Shown: positions 17,201 through 26,087, numbered from the stretch's first letter. The stretch: 64,000 nucleotides of DNA from Hafnia alvei (GCF_034424155.1 NZ_CP139992.1:4108012-4172011), one strand, 5' to 3'. A program made the numbers and translations. Notes: generated by a model from the letters alone, not told the origin.

Positions 17201-17490
17201 GTTTAACACGAAAAAACAAAAGATATTTTCTATCTTTTTATTTTCTTTGAATTGTTTAAGTCTTGGTAGGGAGAGCCGCCGGTACAGGGATGTACCGGCG
17301 GAGTTTGGGGCGCCCTGGATGGGCGATACCAAACCGTAGCGGAGATGGCGTCTCGGATAAAAGCGCGCGAGTTGAGAGCCCCCGCGCAACGGGGCTCTCA
17401 TCGGACGCCTTCGATTGGCGTTACATGTGCAAACCGTTATTGATAGGCGAACGAAATCTTTCACAGATCCAACATATACAGCACTAGCGA
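17201..17490 (+). repeat. Hairpin-rich repeat, copy 3
   Basis: Same plan as copy 2, about 290 bp downstream. CCGCCGGTAC-AGGGAT-GTACCGGCGG (17276-17301) is a perfect 10-bp stem. Its centre GTACAGGGATGT equals the CsrA SELEX consensus RUACARGGAUGU. CGCCC-TGGAT-GGGCG (17311-17325), GAGA/TCTC (17342-17354) and TGAGAGCCCC/GGGGCTCTCA (17373-17400) follow. It ends with GATCCAACATATACAG, the reverse complement of the left end of the array. Confidence 0.8.
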
Positions 17491-17505
17491 CTGACGGGTG
17501 AAACC

Positions 17506-18705
17506 TTACCCCAACGCCCGCGCCAGCAACGAAATCGGATGCTCACATTTCTTACTCGTCGACATCTCAATCTGCCACTTACAGGTTTCGCAGTCCGTTA
17601 CCACCAGATCCACCCCGCTCTCTTCGATCTGGCGGAATAACCCCGCACCAATTCCCTGCGATGTCTCGTAGTTCTCTTTCTTGAAGCCATAAGTTCCCGC
17701 AATACCACAGCATTGGGAATCCAGAACCGTCAGCTCTACGCCGGGGATCATTTGCAACAGCGCCAGCGTATACGGCGTCCAGCCCATTTTTTCCATATGA
17801 CACGGCGTGTGGTACGCGATCTTCATCGGCGTCGATTTCAGCTTTAACTCACGTCCACCGTCTAATAAGCGGTAGAGATAGCGCGTTGCCAGCTCAACGT
17901 GTTCACGCACCTGTGTGGTATCCACATCCAGCACGTGCGGATATTCATCACGGATGGTAAATGCGCAGGTTGAAGACGTGGCAACCACCGGAATGCCTTT
18001 GCCAATCACGGCGTCGGTCAAAGACTCTGCGTTAACGCGAGCCTGCTTTTTAGCCTGTTCGATAAATCCATTCGCGATCAGCGGTACGCCGCAGCATTTT
18101 TCACGCTTCAACAGCTGCACGCCGATACCCATCGCGTTAAACACGCTCACCAAGTCTTTGCCGAGCTGCGGATGGTTATAGTTAACGAAACAACCGTGGA
18201 AGAACGCGACCTGTTCGGCGAACTTAGCCTGTTCTGCGGCCTGTTTTTTGTACCAATGACGGAATGTCCCCAGCGAATATTTTGGCAACTCACGGCGATG
18301 GTCGATCTTCAGCGCTTTATCCAACAGCTTACGCACTGGTTTCAGACCGGTAGTCATATTCACAATCGGCGCGAACGGCGTTGATAGCGTCCCCATCAGA
18401 TCGGTATGGCTGAGGATAGCGTCACGCAGCGTCGGTTTATGCTGGCTATAATTCGCCTTAGCGCGTTGAATAATATCGCCAATTTTTACGTCTGATGGGC
18501 AAGCGACCTCACAGCGTTTGCAGTTGGTACAGTATTTCAACGCATCATCATAAAGCAGAGGATCTTTTAAACGCAGACGTTCACCGTCTGGCCCTGCCTG
18601 CTTTGGCCCCGGATAATTCGGATTAACCTTCGCAACAGGACAATAGGTGGTGCACACCGTGCATTTAATGCAGTTTTCAAAGCTGTTATCTGCGAGCAGG
18701 TTCAT
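17506..18705 (-). CDS. glpC: Anaerobic glycerol-3-phosphate dehydrogenase subunit C
   Basis: Membrane-anchoring iron-sulfur subunit that passes electrons from GlpAB to menaquinone during anaerobic growth. The 399-residue protein has two 4Fe-4S motifs in the N-terminal 70 residues (CIKCTVCTTYC and CTNCKRCEVAC). Two CCG domains follow, with CCGVPL and CCGIAG centres. The ATG overlaps the glpB stop by 4 bp. Last gene of glpABC. The repeat array begins within 20 bp of its stop codon. Confidence 0.96.
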   Translation of the reverse strand: MNLLADNSFENCIKCTVCTTYCPVAKVNPNYPGPKQAGPDGERLRLKDPLLYDDALKYCTNCKRCEVACPSDVKIGDIIQRAKANYSQHKPTLRDAILSHTDLMGTLSTPFAPIVNMTTGLKPVRKLLDKALKIDHRRELPKYSLGTFRHWYKKQAAEQAKFAEQVAFFHGCFVNYNHPQLGKDLVSVFNAMGIGVQLLKREKCCGVPLIANGFIEQAKKQARVNAESLTDAVIGKGIPVVATSSTCAFTIRDEYPHVLDVDTTQVREHVELATRYLYRLLDGGRELKLKSTPMKIAYHTPCHMEKMGWTPYTLALLQMIPGVELTVLDSQCCGIAGTYGFKKENYETSQGIGAGLFRQIEESGVDLVVTDCETCKWQIEMSTSKKCEHPISLLARALG

Positions 18706-19973
18706 AGCGCGCCCTCCGCTTTTGCCAAAATTTGTTCCGCTGCATGCAGCGCCGTTAGCATTGAAACACCGGCACCACAGCCTTGCTGAATAGGATCGTA
18801 TCCCCCCAGAACAGCACCAATGACGCGTAGATTACTCACGACTTTGCCACCTACTGTTGGGCGCAGTTGCTCATCGGTGCTCACACCAAACTGCAAATAC
18901 GGCTGAGGCGAGAACATATTTTCAGTGCTCCAGTTAGCCCGCTCGTTTTCACTGATAACGTCTAAGCCAAACACAGGTTCAGTCACGCCGTTGAAATCAG
19001 CCTTAAGTCCATTACTGAAGAAACTACCGCTCGCCAGAACTACATTTTTCGCCCGCAAAGGAATGTCAGTGTGGTTACGCGTGTAAATTCTCGCTTCTTG
19101 CCCCTCTTCCAGATCGGCTCTTAACACCGCATCACCGGGCATGATCACGCCGCCCAGCGCCTGAAAACGGCGGCGAAGCAGATGATGCAAACGCATTCCC
19201 AGCACCGATGGCGGCAGCGTTGGCAACAGTAATAACGGCACTCTGACTCGTGAGCGCAGATGTTCTAATGCGTCAGCTTGTTCCATGCCAACACAGGCAG
19301 GCATGATGATGGCATTCACCTGCTGGGCAAGACGGTTAAGTTCGTCAATCAACAGCTGTTGGTTATCAGGTAAATCCAACACGCGCGCAATATTCACCGC
19401 GCGGAATTCACTTGGGTTATTGCGTAAACGATCTAACGCGGGCAGCGTGAGCTCCGCGATTTTGGTTTCTATGCCCTGCTCGGCCAACGAATTCGCCACG
19501 AGATGCGGCTGGAAATCGAGGAATCCTTCAATACCGGCAACCAGCACGCGTTCCCACGGCAGCGGCTGATCCAGTGCGCTCACCGGCACTTCGTTTGGGC
19601 TCAGCCACGTTGCTCTGCGCGTTCCCAACGGCGTGACGCGTAAATGGTTTTGTTGGCAGCTTCCCACTAACGCCAGCCCGCTGCGTTCCAGCAAACGTTC
19701 CGATTCCGCGGCATAACGCACCACGGCATCATGCCCCATTAAGCTATAAGGATGCTGTGGAGCCTGAGCCGACAAAGATTCCAACGCGGCCAGCGGTTGC
19801 TCTACGGCGCTGCCGTCAGGCAGATGACATAACAGATCCAGCGAGCCAGAAGAAAAATGCAGCGCGCTTTGACCCGAACTCACAATGGCGCATTTTTGCC
19901 CAGCCTCAGCTAATCGAATACCGCACAATAGCCCAGCCAAGCCGCCGCCAATCATTACCGTGTCAAATTTCAT
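18702..19973 (-). CDS. glpB: Anaerobic glycerol-3-phosphate dehydrogenase subunit B
   Basis: FMN-type subunit of the GlpABC complex on the cytoplasmic face of the membrane. The 423-residue protein begins MKFDTVMIGGGLAGLLCGIR with a dinucleotide-binding GGGLAG, and contains SALHFSSGSLDLL as in E. coli GlpB. The start at 19973 has AGGAG 7 nt upstream; an ATG at 19979 would be too close. It overlaps the end of glpA by 11 bp, so translation is likely coupled. Confidence 0.95.
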   Translation of the reverse strand: MKFDTVMIGGGLAGLLCGIRLAEAGQKCAIVSSGQSALHFSSGSLDLLCHLPDGSAVEQPLAALESLSAQAPQHPYSLMGHDAVVRYAAESERLLERSGLALVGSCQQNHLRVTPLGTRRATWLSPNEVPVSALDQPLPWERVLVAGIEGFLDFQPHLVANSLAEQGIETKIAELTLPALDRLRNNPSEFRAVNIARVLDLPDNQQLLIDELNRLAQQVNAIIMPACVGMEQADALEHLRSRVRVPLLLLPTLPPSVLGMRLHHLLRRRFQALGGVIMPGDAVLRADLEEGQEARIYTRNHTDIPLRAKNVVLASGSFFSNGLKADFNGVTEPVFGLDVISENERANWSTENMFSPQPYLQFGVSTDEQLRPTVGGKVVSNLRVIGAVLGGYDPIQQGCGAGVSMLTALHAAEQILAKAEGAL

Positions 19974-21618
19974 TGTCATTCTCCTGAGCGCCCTGATTCT
20001 GCGCGGGTGCTTCCATGCCGCATAAACCTTGATAAACCCAAGCCGTAAATTCGCTTTCGCGCAGCGCGTCGCCCCATGCTATTGGGCGCACGCCTTTCCA
20101 ACGTTCATTAAGGAAATGAGAGAGCTGATCGATAGATTGCTTCGGCGTGGTAACTTTAAAACGATTAAGCAGACCCGCAGCGCGGCAGGCACAAAGCTCG
20201 CCCTGACAGGTGCCCATGCCCACACGGGTACGTCGGCGCAAATCCACCAGATTATTCACCGTCAGAGAATCAACCGCATAACGCACTTCCCCGGCGGTAA
20301 CGGCTTCACATTCACATACCAAACTGTTGCTAAGACGATCGCCCGCCAGCATACGATCGGCGCGATCGCCATGACGATAAACCGCCGACCCCCTGATCGT
20401 GGCAGGCAACGAGATCACCTTACGTAGCGTCTCTTCGGCGGAATGTTGAGATCCCGGCAGCGCCTCGGTCGCGGTGGTACACGCGGTTGTAATGCCGAGT
20501 TTCTCACAGACTTTATCTGTCGCCCATTCCGCCATCAGGCGATAGGTCATCAGCTTGCCGCCGGTGATGGTGATAAAGCCTTCTAGGCCATCTCGAACCG
20601 CATGATCGAGCAGCACAATGCCGCGGCTCACATTACGCCCGCTTGGATCGTCGTCGCTGGCAACCAACGGACGCACGCCCGCATAGGCGCGCAAGATTCG
20701 CGTTCTCGCCAATTTAGGCGAAAGCTTCTCGCCCTCGCGGATCAAGATATCGACTTCTTCCGGCGTCACGATCATGTTGTCGATCTGATCGTAATCGATG
20801 TGCGTTGAGGTGGTGCCGATCAGCGAAATGGTATCGCCCGGTACCAAAATATCGGCATCGGCGGGCTTGCGACAGCGGTTGATCACCATATTGTTGATGC
20901 GATGTCCAAGGATCAACAGCGCGCCTTTGGCTGGGAACATGCGTACCCGTAAATCGGCATACTCAGCAATGTGCTGACCCCAAATCCCCGCGGCATTCAC
21001 CACGATTTGTGCATGAATTTCATAGCTTTCACGCGATTTATGGTCGATAACGCGCACGCCGGTGATGCGATCGCCGTGGCGTAATAATCCGCTCACTTCG
21101 TGATAGGTCAGCACCTGTGCGCCATGCTCACGCGCATCCAACATATTGGCGGCGGTGAGACGGAATGGATCAACGGTGCCATCAGGCACGCGTACCGCGC
21201 CAATCAGAGCGGGGTTAGCCGCAGGCTCCAGACGTAGCGCCTCTTTAGGATCGATGGCCTCCGCATCAATACCCGCTTTTTGACAGGCCTCGATAAAGCC
21301 AGATTGAAAACCTAAATCATCTTCAGGAAGCGTGATAAACAGGCCATCTGAGCGTTCAACGCAGTGACGAGCAATGCGCTTAAGAATTTTGTTTTCTTCA
21401 ATACATTCACGCGCGGATTCGCCGTCGGTTACCGCATAACGCGCACCGCTGTGCAAAAGGCCGTGATTGCGCCCCGTTGCGCCCGTCGCAATATCGTGGC
21501 GCTCCAATAAAATACAACGCAGGCCACGGCGTGCGCAGTCACGTGCAATCCCTGCACCGGTCGCACCGCCCCCGATGATGATGACATCAGTCTCTTGTGT
21601 CGCTGGGCTTTGTAGCAT
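19963..21618 (-). CDS. glpA: Anaerobic glycerol-3-phosphate dehydrogenase subunit A
   Basis: Catalytic FAD subunit that oxidises sn-glycerol 3-phosphate to dihydroxyacetone phosphate. The 551-residue protein has the FAD fold DVIIIGGGATGAGIARD (residues 11-27). A C-terminal BFD-like [2Fe-2S] region shows CECEAVTAGE and GTCQGELC. GGGAG is 6 nt before the ATG. It is divergent from glpT across a 446-bp control region, as in E. coli. Confidence 0.97.
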   Translation of the reverse strand: MLQSPATQETDVIIIGGGATGAGIARDCARRGLRCILLERHDIATGATGRNHGLLHSGARYAVTDGESARECIEENKILKRIARHCVERSDGLFITLPEDDLGFQSGFIEACQKAGIDAEAIDPKEALRLEPAANPALIGAVRVPDGTVDPFRLTAANMLDAREHGAQVLTYHEVSGLLRHGDRITGVRVIDHKSRESYEIHAQIVVNAAGIWGQHIAEYADLRVRMFPAKGALLILGHRINNMVINRCRKPADADILVPGDTISLIGTTSTHIDYDQIDNMIVTPEEVDILIREGEKLSPKLARTRILRAYAGVRPLVASDDDPSGRNVSRGIVLLDHAVRDGLEGFITITGGKLMTYRLMAEWATDKVCEKLGITTACTTATEALPGSQHSAEETLRKVISLPATIRGSAVYRHGDRADRMLAGDRLSNSLVCECEAVTAGEVRYAVDSLTVNNLVDLRRRTRVGMGTCQGELCACRAAGLLNRFKVTTPKQSIDQLSHFLNERWKGVRPIAWGDALRESEFTAWVYQGLCGMEAPAQNQGAQENDNEI

Positions 21619-21713
21619 GTGTGGCTCCCGACCTTAATCACAACAATGAATGTACTGATAAATAGTTGTGCTTATTAAGACATAACCCACACAGAAATTG
21701 TTTGATAAGGAGC

Positions 21714-21779
21714 AAATACGCGCACAAAACGAAAGTGATTAGCGCGTATTTCACCATTTTTGTGATCATTATCACTAGA
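21714..21779. promoter_or_regulatory. glpA-glpT control region: CRP site and 10-bp inverted repeat
   Basis: TGTGA-TCATTA-TCACT (21761-21776) is one base from the CRP consensus. Just beside it are perfect 10-bp arms AAATACGCGC (21714-21723) and GCGCGTATTT (21742-21751). Similar half-motifs recur nearby (AAATGCGCGTTT near 21880). GlpR and CRP are the expected regulators of these genes, but I could not match the arms to the GlpR consensus with certainty. The rest of 21619-22064 shows no gene. Confidence 0.6.
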
Positions 21780-22064
21780 TGTATGTGATTTTTGGTTTCA
21801 AAAAATTAACTAACCGCTCAAAATCAGCATCGCATTCATAAAACTGTAACAATTTGCGCGATCTCTCACAGTAACGAAATGCGCGTTTGAATACTCTACG
21901 CTCGAAAAAGAAAATGGAATGACCACCACTGAACGGAAAATAGCGTAAGACAACACCATTGCTGTTCTATTTTTTGTTGGCACACAGCAAACCTTAACCG
22001 GGCTCACTGGGGAATCGGTTCAGGATACATATAAAGAAGAGAAAGCCATCGGAGGCATATCTAC

Positions 22065-23420
22065 ATGTTAAGTATTTTTAAACCCGCAGCGCACGCGAAG
22101 CGCTTGCCTGACGCTCAGGTCGATCCGACCTATCGTCGTTTACGTTGGCAGATCTTCATGGGGATCTTCTTCGGCTACGCTGCCTACTATCTGGTGCGTA
22201 AAAACTTTACGCTAGCAATGCCGTACCTTATCGAACAAGGTTTCTCTCGTGGCGATCTGGGCTTTGCCCTTTCCGGGATTTCAATCGCGTACGGTTTCTC
22301 GAAATTCATTATGGGTTCCGTCTCTGACCGCTCGAACCCGCGCGTATTCTTGCCTGCCGGTCTGATTTTGGCCGCTGCCGTGATGCTCTTTATGGGCTTT
22401 GTGCCATGGGCAACCTCCAGCATTGCGGTCATGTTCGTTCTGCTGTTCCTGTGTGGTTGGTTCCAAGGGATGGGATGGCCTCCATGTGGACGTACCATGG
22501 TTCACTGGTGGTCACAGAAAGAGCGTGGCAGCATCGTTTCCGTGTGGAACTGTGCGCATAACGTCGGCGGCGGCTTGCCTCCACTTCTGTTCCTGTTGGG
22601 GATGGCGTGGTTTAACGACTGGCACGCGGCGCTGTATATGCCAGCCATCGCAGCCATTGTTGTTGCTCTGATCGCTTTCGGCCTGATGCGCGATACTCCG
22701 CAGTCTTGTGGTTTGCCACCGATTGAAGAGTATAAAAACGACTATCCGGATGATTATTCTGAGAAAGCCGAAGAAGAGCTGACCGCTAAGCAAATCTTCA
22801 TGCAGTACGTGCTGCCTAACAAACTGCTGTGGTACATCGCTATCGCGAACGTGTTTGTTTATCTGCTGCGCTACGGCATTCTGGATTGGTCACCAACCTA
22901 TCTGAAAGAAGTGAAACACTTCGCGCTGGATAAATCCTCTTGGGCTTACTTCCTGTATGAATATGCGGGTATTCCAGGCACCCTGCTGTGCGGCTGGATG
23001 TCGGATAAAGTGTTCCGCGGCAACCGTGGCGCCACCGGCGTGTTCTTCATGGTGCTGGTCACCATCGCCACCATCGTTTACTGGATGAACCCAGCCGGCA
23101 ACCCTGGCGTCGATATGGCTTGTATGATTATCATCGGCTTCCTGATTTACGGCCCTGTTATGCTCATCGGCCTGCACGCCTTAGAGCTGGCACCGAAAAA
23201 AGCAGCGGGTACCGCAGCGGGCTTTACCGGTCTGTTCGGTTACTTAGGTGGCTCGGTTGCAGCCAGCGCCATCGTGGGTTACACCGTTGACTTCTTCGGC
23301 TGGGACGGCGGCTTTATGGTGATGATTGGCGGTAGCATTCTCGCCGTTATCCTGCTGTTAGTCGTGATGATCAACGAGAAAAAACATCACGAAGAAATCG
23401 CGGCAAACCGCGGGAACTAA
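22065..23420 (+). CDS. glpT: Glycerol-3-phosphate:phosphate antiporter
   Basis: Inner-membrane MFS antiporter that takes up glycerol 3-phosphate (and fosfomycin) in exchange for phosphate. The 451-residue protein has the GlpT opening [15 protein letters not shown] and [15 protein letters not shown], which holds the substrate-binding arginine region. The signature [14 protein letters not shown] follows. GGAGG is 9 nt upstream of the ATG. glpQ follows but is separated by a terminator and a palindromic element. Confidence 0.97.
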   Translation: MLSIFKPAAHAKRLPDAQVDPTYRRLRWQIFMGIFFGYAAYYLVRKNFTLAMPYLIEQGFSRGDLGFALSGISIAYGFSKFIMGSVSDRSNPRVFLPAGLILAAAVMLFMGFVPWATSSIAVMFVLLFLCGWFQGMGWPPCGRTMVHWWSQKERGSIVSVWNCAHNVGGGLPPLLFLLGMAWFNDWHAALYMPAIAAIVVALIAFGLMRDTPQSCGLPPIEEYKNDYPDDYSEKAEEELTAKQIFMQYVLPNKLLWYIAIANVFVYLLRYGILDWSPTYLKEVKHFALDKSSWAYFLYEYAGIPGTLLCGWMSDKVFRGNRGATGVFFMVLVTIATIVYWMNPAGNPGVDMACMIIIGFLIYGPVMLIGLHALELAPKKAAGTAAGFTGLFGYLGGSVAASAIVGYTVDFFGWDGGFMVMIGGSILAVILLLVVMINEKKHHEEIAANRGN

Positions 23421-23438
23421 TCTTTAAAAAGTTTCACT

Positions 23439-23477
23439 AGGCCGTGTCGTTGCTTCCTGCGTCACGGCCTTTTTTTT
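23439..23477 (+). terminator. Intrinsic terminator after glpT
   Basis: AGGCCGTG (23439-23446) pairs with CACGGCCT (23463-23470), followed by eight T residues. It stands between glpT and glpQ, which are cotranscribed in E. coli, so it should reduce readthrough to glpQ. Confidence 0.88.
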
Positions 23478-23483
23478 ACCCAA

Positions 23484-23614
23484 ATAGACCCAAAATAATT
23501 CGAGTTGCTTGAAAGCCGCAAGAGAAAGAATCCCGATGAACTTACTCTGGTAAGTGATTCGGGTGATTGAACGCAGCCAACGCATGAGCAGCTTGAAGTA
23601 TGGCGGGTATAGAC
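23484..23614. repeat. Dispersed palindromic element between glpT and glpQ
   Basis: An imperfect palindrome of about 130 bp centred on CTTAC-TCTG-GTAAG (23541-23554). Arms include ATCCCGATGAACTTAC with GTAAGTGATTCGGGTGAT, and GAGTTGCTTGAA with GAGCAGCTTGAAGTA. The wording (CCCGATGAGCTTAC, GTAAGTGATTCGGGTGA, AACGCAGCCAAC) is one I recognise as a multi-copy intergenic palindrome in Yersinia, Serratia and related genomes; its copy number here cannot be seen from one window. Confidence 0.78.
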
Positions 23615-23637
23615 CTCTAAAAATAAGGAAAACCTCT

Positions 23638-24714
23638 ATGACCCTACGACTCAATACCATCATGGCAGGATTGCTATTAAGCGGCACGCTGGCGATGAGC
23701 GCACAGGCCGCCGATAAAGTGGTTATTGCGCACCGCGGCGCGAGCGGCTATCTGCCGGAACATTCCCTGCCTTCTAAGGCCATGGCTTATGCTCAAGGCG
23801 CAGATTTTCTCGAGCAGGATTTGGTGATGACTAAGGACGACAAATTAGTTGTCCTGCATGACCATTATCTGGATCGTGTGACCGATGTTGCCGACCGTTT
23901 CCCCGATCGCGCACGTAAAGATGGGCGCTACTACGCGATTGATTTCACCCTCGACGAAATCAAATCGCTGAAATTCACCGAAGGTTTTGACATTAAAGAC
24001 GGCAAGCGCGTGCAAAGCTATCCGGGCCGTTTCCCAATGGGAAAATCTGATTTCCGCATTCACACCTTTGAAGAAGAGATCGAGTTTGTCCAAGGGCTTA
24101 ACCACTCAACGGGCAAAAACATCGGGATTTACCCAGAGATAAAAGCGCCGTGGTTCCACCAGCAAGAAGGCAAAGACATCTCCACCAAAGTGCTACAGGT
24201 GCTGAAGCAATACGACTACACCGGCAAGAACGACAATGTTTATCTGCAATGTTTCGATCCAAACGAGCTTAAGCGCATCAAAACCGAGCTAGAGCCTAAG
24301 ATGGGCATGGATCTCAAACTGGTTCAGCTAATTGCTTATACCGACTGGAATGAAACCTATGAGAAAAAACCAGACGGCACGTGGGTGAACTACGACTACG
24401 ACTGGATGTTTAAACCGGGTGCGATGAAGCAGATTGCGCAATATGCCGACGGCATTGGGCCGGATTACCACATGCTGGTGGGCAAAGATGCTACCCAAGC
24501 TAATCCAAAACTAACCGAGATGGTAACCGATGCTCACGCCGCGAAAATGGTAGTGCATCCCTATACCATTCGCGTTGACGCCTTGCCAAATTACGTCAGC
24601 AACGGTGACCAGCTTTACGATCTGATCTACAACAAAGCAGGCGTTGACGGCGTATTCACTGACTTCCCAGACAAGGGCGTTCAGTTCCTTGAGAAACAGG
24701 GACAACATAAATAA
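23638..24714 (+). CDS. glpQ: Glycerophosphodiester phosphodiesterase, periplasmic
   Basis: Hydrolyses glycerophosphodiesters to glycerol 3-phosphate and an alcohol in the periplasm, feeding GlpT. The 358-residue protein has a signal peptide (MTLRLNTIMAGLLLSGTLAM, cleavage after SAQA). The catalytic AHRGASGYLPEHS follows, then DFLEQDLVMTKD and HDHYLDRVTD. I start at 23638, where AGGA lies 9 nt upstream and the length equals E. coli GlpQ; the longer open frame would start within the palindromic element. Confidence 0.96.
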   Translation: MTLRLNTIMAGLLLSGTLAMSAQAADKVVIAHRGASGYLPEHSLPSKAMAYAQGADFLEQDLVMTKDDKLVVLHDHYLDRVTDVADRFPDRARKDGRYYAIDFTLDEIKSLKFTEGFDIKDGKRVQSYPGRFPMGKSDFRIHTFEEEIEFVQGLNHSTGKNIGIYPEIKAPWFHQQEGKDISTKVLQVLKQYDYTGKNDNVYLQCFDPNELKRIKTELEPKMGMDLKLVQLIAYTDWNETYEKKPDGTWVNYDYDWMFKPGAMKQIAQYADGIGPDYHMLVGKDATQANPKLTEMVTDAHAAKMVVHPYTIRVDALPNYVSNGDQLYDLIYNKAGVDGVFTDFPDKGVQFLEKQGQHK

Positions 24715-24730
24715 TATTTACCCTTTCACA

Positions 24731-24746
24731 GGGGGCTTTCGCCCCC
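24731..24746 (+). terminator. Hairpin after glpQ
   Basis: GGGGGC-TTTC-GCCCCC, 16 bp after the glpQ stop, with only a weak T-run downstream. Probably the operon terminator. Confidence 0.65.
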
Positions 24747-24816
24747 GCATAAACATCGTTTTCCCTTCCTCCCTATCAATCCTGAAAATCTACACTAAGC
24801 TTGAAAGGCGATTAAA

Positions 24817-24860
24817 AAACCGTCTGATTAATTTTTTTAATCATCGAATTTCGACGGTTT
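24817..24860. other. Nested hairpin and small palindrome upstream of the DUF1471 gene
   Basis: AAACCGTC (24817-24824) pairs with GACGGTTT (24853-24860), and inside it TGATTAA pairs with TTAATCA. A separate palindrome CTACG-T-CGTAG lies at 24924-24934, about 80 bp before the next gene, and could be an operator. No gene is visible between 24715 and 25010. Confidence 0.5.
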
Positions 24861-25010
24861 CAAACACTGAACTCAGGATTAAAGCGGTTGCCTTCCGCCT
24901 ACGTCCTTATATTCCATGCTGTACTACGTCGTAGATCCATCGTTTGAAGGATGAACTGCTGGCTTTGTCGTTAAGGCCGGTCACTCACAAATAAAACCGA
25001 GGATACAGAT

Positions 25011-25289
25011 ATGAATAAATACTTACTTGCTATTGCCGGTGCCTCTCTGCTCTCTTTCTCTGCATTTTCTAACGCGGCTGATGAAATCAAACATTCCGAT
25101 ATGGAAAAATACACCAAAATTGGCGACGTCAGCGCCGAAGTGCGCGACGGCACCATGGATGACATCGTGAAAAAGCTGGAGAAAAAAGCCGAAGAGAAAG
25201 ACGCTGACGCTTACCGCATCACTTCAGTCGGAACAGAGGGCATGGGCGATATTGCCCGCGGCACCGCCGAAATTTACAAGAAGAAGTAA
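25011..25289 (+). CDS. Small periplasmic DUF1471 (BhsA/YhcN family) protein
   Basis: A 92-residue protein with a clear signal peptide (MNKYLLAIAGASLLSFSAFS, cleavage near SNA-ADE). A mature domain of about 70 residues follows: KIGDVSAEVRDGTMDDIV, KADEKDADAYRI-type helix, and a C-terminal strand TAEIYKK. This is the DUF1471 pattern of the multi-copy stress proteins BhsA, McbA and YhcN. GAGG is 8-9 nt upstream. A single-gene unit with a terminator hairpin just downstream. Which paralogue it is cannot be decided. Confidence 0.85.
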   Translation: MNKYLLAIAGASLLSFSAFSNAADEIKHSDMEKYTKIGDVSAEVRDGTMDDIVKKLEKKAEEKDADAYRITSVGTEGMGDIARGTAEIYKKK

Positions 25290-25301
25290 ACTATTTGCGC
25301 C

Positions 25302-25325
25302 ACCGACCACTATTCCGTGGTCGGT
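25302..25325 (+). terminator. Hairpin after the DUF1471 gene
   Basis: ACCGACCAC-TATTCC-GTGGTCGGT, a 9-bp perfect stem, 12 bp after the stop codon, followed by a T/C-rich stretch. Confidence 0.7.
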
Positions 25326-25415
25326 TCTCACTTCCTTACCCTAACGTTTCTGCCATACTCATCCCAGTATCCTTTTTTAAACTCATCGTTTTGTTAGTGG
25401 ATAAGGACAGGGACT

Positions 25416-26027
25416 ATGAAACTCATTGGCAGCTATACCAGCCCCTACGTGCGCAAAATTTTTGTTATGTTGTTGGAAAAAGGGCTGACATTTGAATTTG
25501 TTAACGACATTCCGTGGGAAAGCACCAGCCATGTTCCGCAATATAACCCGCTAGGGAAAATTCCCGCGCTCGTCACCGCCGACGGTGAGATCTTTTATGA
25601 CTCCCCCATCGTTGCCGAATACATCGATCTGTTAGACGCCGCGCCAAAATTCGTACCGGAAGATCGCCAACAGGCGCTGCGTGTACGTCAGCTAGAAGCG
25701 CTTTCTGACGGCATCTGTGACGCCGCGGTGCTACTGGTTCAGGAAATGATGCGCCCAGCCGACAAGCAGAATAGCGACTGGATTGTGCGCCAGCGTGGCA
25801 AAATCGATCGTGGCTTAGACGCTTTAGAACAACACGCGAAAGAAGGTAAGTGGCTCAACGGAGCACAGATGACGCTGGCAGATATCGCTACCGGATGCTG
25901 TCTTGGCTATCTCAATTTTCGTCGGGTCGCGCCGAACTGGAGTTTAGAGCGCCCTGAGCTGGTTAAACTGGCGGAGCGTTTGTTCCAACGGGAGAGCTTT
26001 ACCCGCACAGAACCACCGGTAACCTGA
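25416..26027 (+). CDS. yibF: Glutathione S-transferase-like protein YibF
   Basis: A 203-residue protein with an N-terminal thioredoxin-fold GST domain (MKLIGSYTSPYVRKIFVMLL, then YNPLGKIPALVTADGE and the glutathione-contact DSPIVAEYID). An all-helical C-terminal domain ends NFRRVAPNWSLERPELVKL, as in E. coli YibF. In E. coli yibF lies directly upstream of selA, and the same order holds here with 71 bp between. The function is not established; a link to selenium metabolism is suggested only by the constant neighbourhood. Confidence 0.93.
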   Translation: MKLIGSYTSPYVRKIFVMLLEKGLTFEFVNDIPWESTSHVPQYNPLGKIPALVTADGEIFYDSPIVAEYIDLLDAAPKFVPEDRQQALRVRQLEALSDGICDAAVLLVQEMMRPADKQNSDWIVRQRGKIDRGLDALEQHAKEGKWLNGAQMTLADIATGCCLGYLNFRRVAPNWSLERPELVKLAERLFQRESFTRTEPPVT

Positions 26028-26052
26028 TACTCGCTGTATTCTTAGGCTCTCA

Positions 26053-26087
26053 GCCTTTATCATATTCACTATTACGATGATAAAGGC
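26053..26087 (+). promoter_or_regulatory. Stem-loop in the selA leader
   Basis: GCCTTTATCAT (26053-26063) and ATGATAAAGGC (26077-26087) form a perfect 11-bp stem with a 13-nt loop, ending 11 nt before the selA ATG. The AAAGG part of the stem is the nearest Shine-Dalgarno-like sequence, so folding could hide it. In E. coli a SECIS-like structure in the selAB leader was reported to be bound by SelB; this hairpin is a positional candidate, but I see no clear SECIS loop bases. Confidence 0.5.

Noticed and set aside
16825-17487. Open frames of 70-95 codons across the repeat array (16825-17079, 17186-17464, 17263-17487)
   Set aside because: They run through the hairpin stems, are on both strands, lack Shine-Dalgarno sequences and resemble no protein family; the repeated structure explains them.
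16621-17490. Insertion sequence or transposon
   Set aside because: Inverted ends exist, but there is no transposase frame and no target-site duplication that I can see; kept as a repeat array.
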